From an uncultured Anaerolineae bacterium (lineage in GTDB: Bacteria > Chloroflexota > Anaerolineae > Anaerolineales > Villigracilaceae), in NCBI GenBank assembly GCA_937120535.1, contig CAKZJX010000009.1:1-59014 (forward strand): 59,014 bases of DNA, in the 5' to 3' direction. Under the pieces are notes generated by a model that made no database searches, was not told where the DNA came from, and was given only the letters and a program-made list of their open reading frames with translations. Made by a program: the position numbers and the translations under genes. Positions within the stretch are counted from its first letter, which is position 1. Each line of letters starts with the position of its first letter. Shown in pieces: positions 51,997 to 59,014 of this stretch.

Positions 51997-52932
51997 ATGA
52001 TCAAGCGCTTGTTGGATGCCAATCCATCGGACTTCATGGGCATGTCGGCCCATGAGTTGATCGAAAGTATTCGGCTGAGTGATGGACGGGCGGTGGCTGC
52101 CGAAGTGGTTGCTGTGGCTCCACCGTTGCTGGATAAGGTGTCGAATGCTGAACTGGCTGCGGCCATGGGCGCCGATCTGATCCTGTTGAATATGTATGAT
52201 GTGACTGCGCCGCAGGTGATGGGGTTTCCCGATCGGGTTCCGACAGAGAATCGCTCGTCGGTTTGGGGGAGGATGACGCTCGGGCGAGGGGTCACTTTGG
52301 GGCAGGTAAAGGATTGGGTGGGCCGTCCAGTTGGGATTAATTTGGAGCCGATCGAGAATCGCGAGTCGATCACGACCAGCGGCAGGTTGGCCTTGCCAGA
52401 GAATGCGCGCGCTGCGCTAGAACAGGGAGCAGATTTTTTGGTGCTTACTGGTAATCCCTATACCGGCGTAACGATAGATGGGATCCGTCGCGCTTTGAGG
52501 CAAATTCGCGAGGCGGTGGGGGATGCGGTGGTGATCTTGGCCGGGAAAATGCATGCTGCCGGCACCTCTGGCCCGCTGATCACGTCGGAGGATATTGCTG
52601 CTCTGGCCGATCACGGAGCGGATGGGGTGGTGTTGCCTGCGCCGGGCACCGTCCCTGGTATGACCGTGGAACGGGTTCACTCGCTGGTCGAGCAGGCCCA
52701 CCGCTATGGTTTGTTGGTAATGAACACGGTAGGGACCTCCCAAGAAGGGGCAAATGTTTCTACAATCGAGCAATTGGCGATCATGAGCAAGATGACCGGC
52801 GCCGATATTCATCATCTTGGCGATGCTGGAACGATTGGGATTGCCGTGCCGGAGAATATCCTGGCTTGGTCGTTGGCTTTGCGTGGTCGCCGTCACACAT
52901 GGCATCGTATGGCCGCTTCTCTTCGCCGATGA
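51997..52932 (+). CDS. Uncharacterised barrel-like protein (PEP phosphonomutase-like/DUF7916)
   Basis: A 311-residue protein that looks like a TIM barrel: strand-like VVAVAPPLLD, ADLILLNMYDV, PVGINLEPIE, ADFLVLTGNPYTGVT, VVILAGKMHAAG, GADGVVLPAPGT and then MTGADIHHLGDAGTIGIAVPENILA. I recall this from PTS-linked operons without a known function (often labelled haloacid dehalogenase-like or PEP phosphonomutase). The motifs NLEPIENR and HHLGD may hold catalytic acids. It stands between the oxidoreductase and the SIS protein with almost no gaps. Confidence 0.75.
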   Translation: MIKRLLDANPSDFMGMSAHELIESIRLSDGRAVAAEVVAVAPPLLDKVSNAELAAAMGADLILLNMYDVTAPQVMGFPDRVPTENRSSVWGRMTLGRGVTLGQVKDWVGRPVGINLEPIENRESITTSGRLALPENARAALEQGADFLVLTGNPYTGVTIDGIRRALRQIREAVGDAVVILAGKMHAAGTSGPLITSEDIAALADHGADGVVLPAPGTVPGMTVERVHSLVEQAHRYGLLVMNTVGTSQEGANVSTIEQLAIMSKMTGADIHHLGDAGTIGIAVPENILAWSLALRGRRHTWHRMAASLRR

Positions 52933-52941
52933 AGGTGAGCG

Positions 52942-53664
52942 ATGTACCAGGAATATCTTCATCATCTATCGCACTTGCTGGCGCGCCTTGAAGAGACCCA
53001 GGGTGAGGCGATTCGTCAGGCAGCCCTTCGAGTGGGGAAGACGTTACGTAACAAAGGCTGGGTCTATGCTTTTGGAAGCGCACATTCGCAACTTTTGGCG
53101 CTAGAGATCCAGGGCCGGGCCGGCGGCTTGTATCCGGTGTATACGATCGTGGATCCATTGTGGGGGCGAGCAGAACGCCTGGAGGGCCTGGCTCAGGTTT
53201 TATTGGAAGATGTCCCCCTGCGGGCCGGCGAGACCTTGTTTGTGATCTCGAATTCCGGGCGCAATCCGTTGCCGGTGGAGATGGCCGTGCACGCCAAGCA
53301 GCGTGGGGCGTCGGTGATCGCCATCACGTCGCTGGCCCATTCCCAGAGTGTCACGTCGCGCCATTCCAGCGGAAAGAAGCTGTATGAGCTTGCGGATGTG
53401 GTTCTGGATACCGGTGCGCCGGCCGGCGATGCCTGTCTGGAAGTGGCCGGACTGTCGGTCAAGATTGGACCGGTCTCTACAGTGTTGGGTGCTATACTTA
53501 TCAATGCCGTGATGGTAGAGGCCGTTCAGTATTTGCTGGAGCGGGGCGAGGCACCGCCTGTTTTGATGAGTTCCAATCTGGATGGCGGCGACGCCCACAA
53601 CGCGCGCTTGAAAGCGCGCTATCGCGGCATCTCTGGTGGTGGTTTGTTCGGTCTACATGGTTGA
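52942..53664 (+). CDS. SIS domain protein (UPF0309/COG4821 type)
   Basis: A 240-residue sugar-phosphate binding protein. Its phosphosugar loop is visible as AFGSAHSQLLALEIQGRAGG, with VISNSGRNPLPVEMA as the second SIS motif. It lacks the length and motifs of MurQ or the glucosamine-6-phosphate synthase. It could be an isomerase or a lyase of a phospho-amino-sugar, and may take the place of NagB, which is missing. GGTGAG lies upstream of ATG 52942. The stop overlaps upstream alternatives of nagA. Confidence 0.85.
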   Translation: MYQEYLHHLSHLLARLEETQGEAIRQAALRVGKTLRNKGWVYAFGSAHSQLLALEIQGRAGGLYPVYTIVDPLWGRAERLEGLAQVLLEDVPLRAGETLFVISNSGRNPLPVEMAVHAKQRGASVIAITSLAHSQSVTSRHSSGKKLYELADVVLDTGAPAGDACLEVAGLSVKIGPVSTVLGAILINAVMVEAVQYLLERGEAPPVLMSSNLDGGDAHNARLKARYRGISGGGLFGLHG

Positions 53665-53678
53665 TGGAGAGGATGCCT

Positions 53679-54848
53679 ATGCCTTATGTGTTTTACAACG
53701 CCCGAGTGGTGACGCCAAGGCAGGAGATCGAGAATGGCGCAGTGGTCGTCTCCGAGACGGGCCAGATCGCTTACGTAGGGCCGATGGACGGCCGGCCGAC
53801 CGTGGACGGCGCCCAAGTAGACCTTCAGGGCCGTATCTTGGCGCCGGGCTTGATCGATGTTCACGTTCACGGCGGGAAGGGGATTACCTTCGGCAACTTA
53901 GATCGCTTGGAAGAGGAGATACGTTTCTATTCTGAATGGGTGGCTAGCGCTGGAGTCGCTGGTTTTGTATGCTCGGTGGCTGCGCCGAATACCGAAACTC
54001 TGTTGCGCATTGTGGATTGCTACGCAACGATCTTTGAACGGGGATTACCGGGCGCCGAGGCCCTGGGTCTCCACCTGGAGGGCCCTTACCTGAACCCCGA
54101 GCGGAAGGGCGCCTTTAACCCGGCTTGGTTGCACCTTCCTACGCTGCAGGAGGCCGAGGCCTTGCTGCAAGCCGGCCGAGGCTGGATCCGTCAGGTGACA
54201 CTGGCCCCCGAACTGCCTGGCGCACTGGAGACAGCAGCTCGTTTCCGGGCGGCAGGCGTGGTGGTGGCTTTGGGACATAGCAATGCTGATTATGAGACGG
54301 CTTGGCAGGCCTTGCAAGGCGACTTTCGACATGTGACTCACACCTACAACGCTCAACGAGGCTTCCAACATCGCGAGCCCGGCGTCGTAGGGGCGGTGTT
54401 GACCTCGGAGGGAACGACCGCTGAACTGATTGCCGACCTGGTCCACGTCCATCCTGGGGCGATGCGCTTACTCGTCCGTTGCCTGGGGCGTGATCGGGTG
54501 GTGTTGGTGACCGATGCCATGGCCGGCGCCGGCCTGGCCGATGGACAGTATGAATTGGTGGGCCATCCGGTCACTGTCAAAAACGGCATGGCTACCCTGG
54601 CTGATGGCACCCTTGCCGGCAGCACAGTCCTCCTGAACCAGTGTGTGCGCAACATGCACTTGGAGGTCGGTGTGCCCTTGCGAGAAGCGGTTCAAATGGC
54701 CTCGCTCAATCCAGCACGGGCCATGGGGCTGGACTCTCGCCTGGGAAGCCTAGAGGTAGGCAAGGATGCCTCGCTAGTGGTCTTGGACGACCAAGCTAGG
54801 GTGTATTTGACTGTAGTCAGAGGGAAGATCGTCTACCGGAGCGACTAG
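53679..54848 (+). CDS. nagA: N-acetylglucosamine-6-phosphate deacetylase
   Basis: Removes acetate from GlcNAc-6-phosphate. The 389-residue amidohydrolase has the metal site in GLIDVHVHGG, HLEGPYLNPERKGA, GHSNADYETA, HTYNAQRGFQHREPGVVG and the catalytic Asp in VTDAMAGAG. The start at 53679 has GGAGAGG six bases upstream; three upstream starts (53661, 53664, 53673) are less good. Without NagB in the operon, the product's fate is open. Confidence 0.93.
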   Translation: MPYVFYNARVVTPRQEIENGAVVVSETGQIAYVGPMDGRPTVDGAQVDLQGRILAPGLIDVHVHGGKGITFGNLDRLEEEIRFYSEWVASAGVAGFVCSVAAPNTETLLRIVDCYATIFERGLPGAEALGLHLEGPYLNPERKGAFNPAWLHLPTLQEAEALLQAGRGWIRQVTLAPELPGALETAARFRAAGVVVALGHSNADYETAWQALQGDFRHVTHTYNAQRGFQHREPGVVGAVLTSEGTTAELIADLVHVHPGAMRLLVRCLGRDRVVLVTDAMAGAGLADGQYELVGHPVTVKNGMATLADGTLAGSTVLLNQCVRNMHLEVGVPLREAVQMASLNPARAMGLDSRLGSLEVGKDASLVVLDDQARVYLTVVRGKIVYRSD

Positions 54849-55152
54849 CTTCCACATCAGAGCGAACGGTGCAGTTGCCTATTTCCACCATTCCTGTCCA
54901 AAATATGACAACTCGCGGGGGGATTCGGGCCATAAATAACTAACGCGCAACTTGGGGAAGGGGATACACTTAGCAGGAATGCCAAAATGCGCCTACCGAT
55001 GACCAAATCGCGTGGGCGTTCTTCCTCGCCAAGGGAAGGTTTGCGCGTTCAATTCAAAGCACCATCCGTTCGCAGACGCATTTGCTGTGCTAGAATTCAA
55101 TAATGGCAAATCATCAGGTCGGATGACCTGTTTCTAAGGCAAGGAGCAGAGT
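54849..55152 (+). promoter_or_regulatory. nifJ upstream region with promoter and palindrome
   Basis: A 304-bp gap after nagA. TTCGCA (55069) and TAGAAT (55091-55096) are 16 bp apart and would start transcription near 55103. A perfect palindrome CAGGTC-GGAT-GACCTG (55115-55130) follows in the leader, then AAGGAG before the ATG. The palindrome may be an operator or a hairpin. The first 200 bp contain nothing I recognise. Confidence 0.5.
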
Positions 55153-58713
<3,561 letters not shown>

Positions 58714-58736
58714 AAGCTTCCTAGGGAACAGCTCTT

Positions 58737-59014
58737 TCAGGCCGGGGCGAGCTGGAAACCTAATCGGGCGGCTTTTCTTTGCAGGGATTTCACCGGTTGG
58801 CGGCGGTATTTTTGCCGGTAGGCCTCCACGTCGGCGGGTTGGTATTCGACTTTGTACTTTAACATGCGGTGGGCTGCCCGTGCGATGAAGTGCGCCGCGG
58901 CCACCGCCGCCTGGGCCGGCCCCAGGCGGGCTTTCATCCGCCGATAGAAGACGCCGAAGACGCCGTCCGAACGCATGACCGAGGCGGCTGCCTTGCGAAA
59001 GGTCTGCCCGGCGC
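58737..59014 (-). mobile_element. IS110-like transposase, 3' part (partial)
   Basis: The minus-strand frame enters from the window edge and stops at 58737. The segment ending GVFGVFYRRMKARLGPAQ, followed by AAHRMLKYKVEY and the terminal SLQRKAARLGFQLAPA, fits the C-terminus of IS110-type transposases. The 5' part is beyond the window, so intactness is unknown. No terminal inverted repeat is seen between it and nifJ, as expected for IS110; a short palindrome (TTCCTAGGGAA) is near 58720. Confidence 0.65.

Overview
The window looks like chromosomal DNA of a Chloroflexota bacterium, probably Anaerolineae. The 16S rRNA fragment at the left edge carries the GCTGCCACCCGTAGGTGT variant of the EUB338 site, GC content is high (roughly 58-60% by eye), and the genes are mostly housekeeping ones with one IS fragment at the right edge. 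The taxonomic call is an inference; a 16S search would settle it.

Layout. (1) 1-1.3 kb: 5' part of a 16S rRNA gene on the minus strand, with two good sigma-70-like promoters. (2) 1.3-8.7 kb, minus strand: recR, ybaB and dnaX, then a lamin-tail lipid/envelope-type protein, prmA, plsC-like acyltransferase, cmk and a large membrane glycosyltransferase-like protein. (3) 8.7-15.6 kb, plus strand: a flippase-like membrane protein, an HD hydrolase with an apparent ATA start, a decayed stretch with a type III methyltransferase remnant, then SDR, DinB, UbiA-like, moeA and a homocysteine methyltransferase, in a block of reversed base skew. (4) 15.6-30.5 kb: a phosphate island. ppk, sixA, CHAD and ppx (polyphosphate metabolism) stand next to a divergent PhoU-like gene, a 33-residue membrane peptide, a PHP phosphoesterase, surE and pstS-pstC-pstA-pstB-phoU. 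Four promoters here carry 11-bp-phased heptamers (consensus near CTTAACA) placed just upstream of the -10, i.e. Pho boxes. pstS encodes two almost or fully identical binding domains in one lipoprotein. (5) 30.5-38.1 kb: a small membrane protein, gdhA, gatB, ssb, a CbiX/SirB-type chelatase, and a MoxR-VWA pair. (6) 38.4-47.3 kb: ABC exporter, FAD oxidoreductase, phosphodiesterase-like protein, NDUFA9-like protein, two acetyltransferases, an unknown proline-rich protein and a small membrane protein. (7) 47.5-54.8 kb: an amino-sugar PTS operon (EIIC, EIIB, EIIA split genes, Gfo/Idh/MocA dehydrogenase, an uncharacterised barrel protein, SIS protein, NagA) with a DUF362 protein ahead of it and no NagB. 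(8) 55.1-58.7 kb: pyruvate:ferredoxin/flavodoxin oxidoreductase, followed by the 3' end of an IS110-like transposase cut by the window edge.

How the parts work together: the phosphate island joins uptake (Pst), signalling (PhoU, PhoU-like), organophosphate release (PHP, SurE) and polyphosphate storage and turnover (Ppk, Ppx, CHAD). The amino-sugar operon feeds glycolysis and then PFOR in what looks like a fermentative anaerobe. Several genes lack a Shine-Dalgarno sequence and instead have a -10 hexamer 6-10 nt before the start codon, which suggests leaderless transcripts are common here.

The best candidate for something undescribed is the 20.8-24.1 kb segment: a PhoU-like orphan and a 33-residue membrane peptide in back-to-back Pho-box promoters. 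The amino-sugar operon that lacks NagB but carries an oxidoreductase, a barrel protein and a SIS protein comes second.
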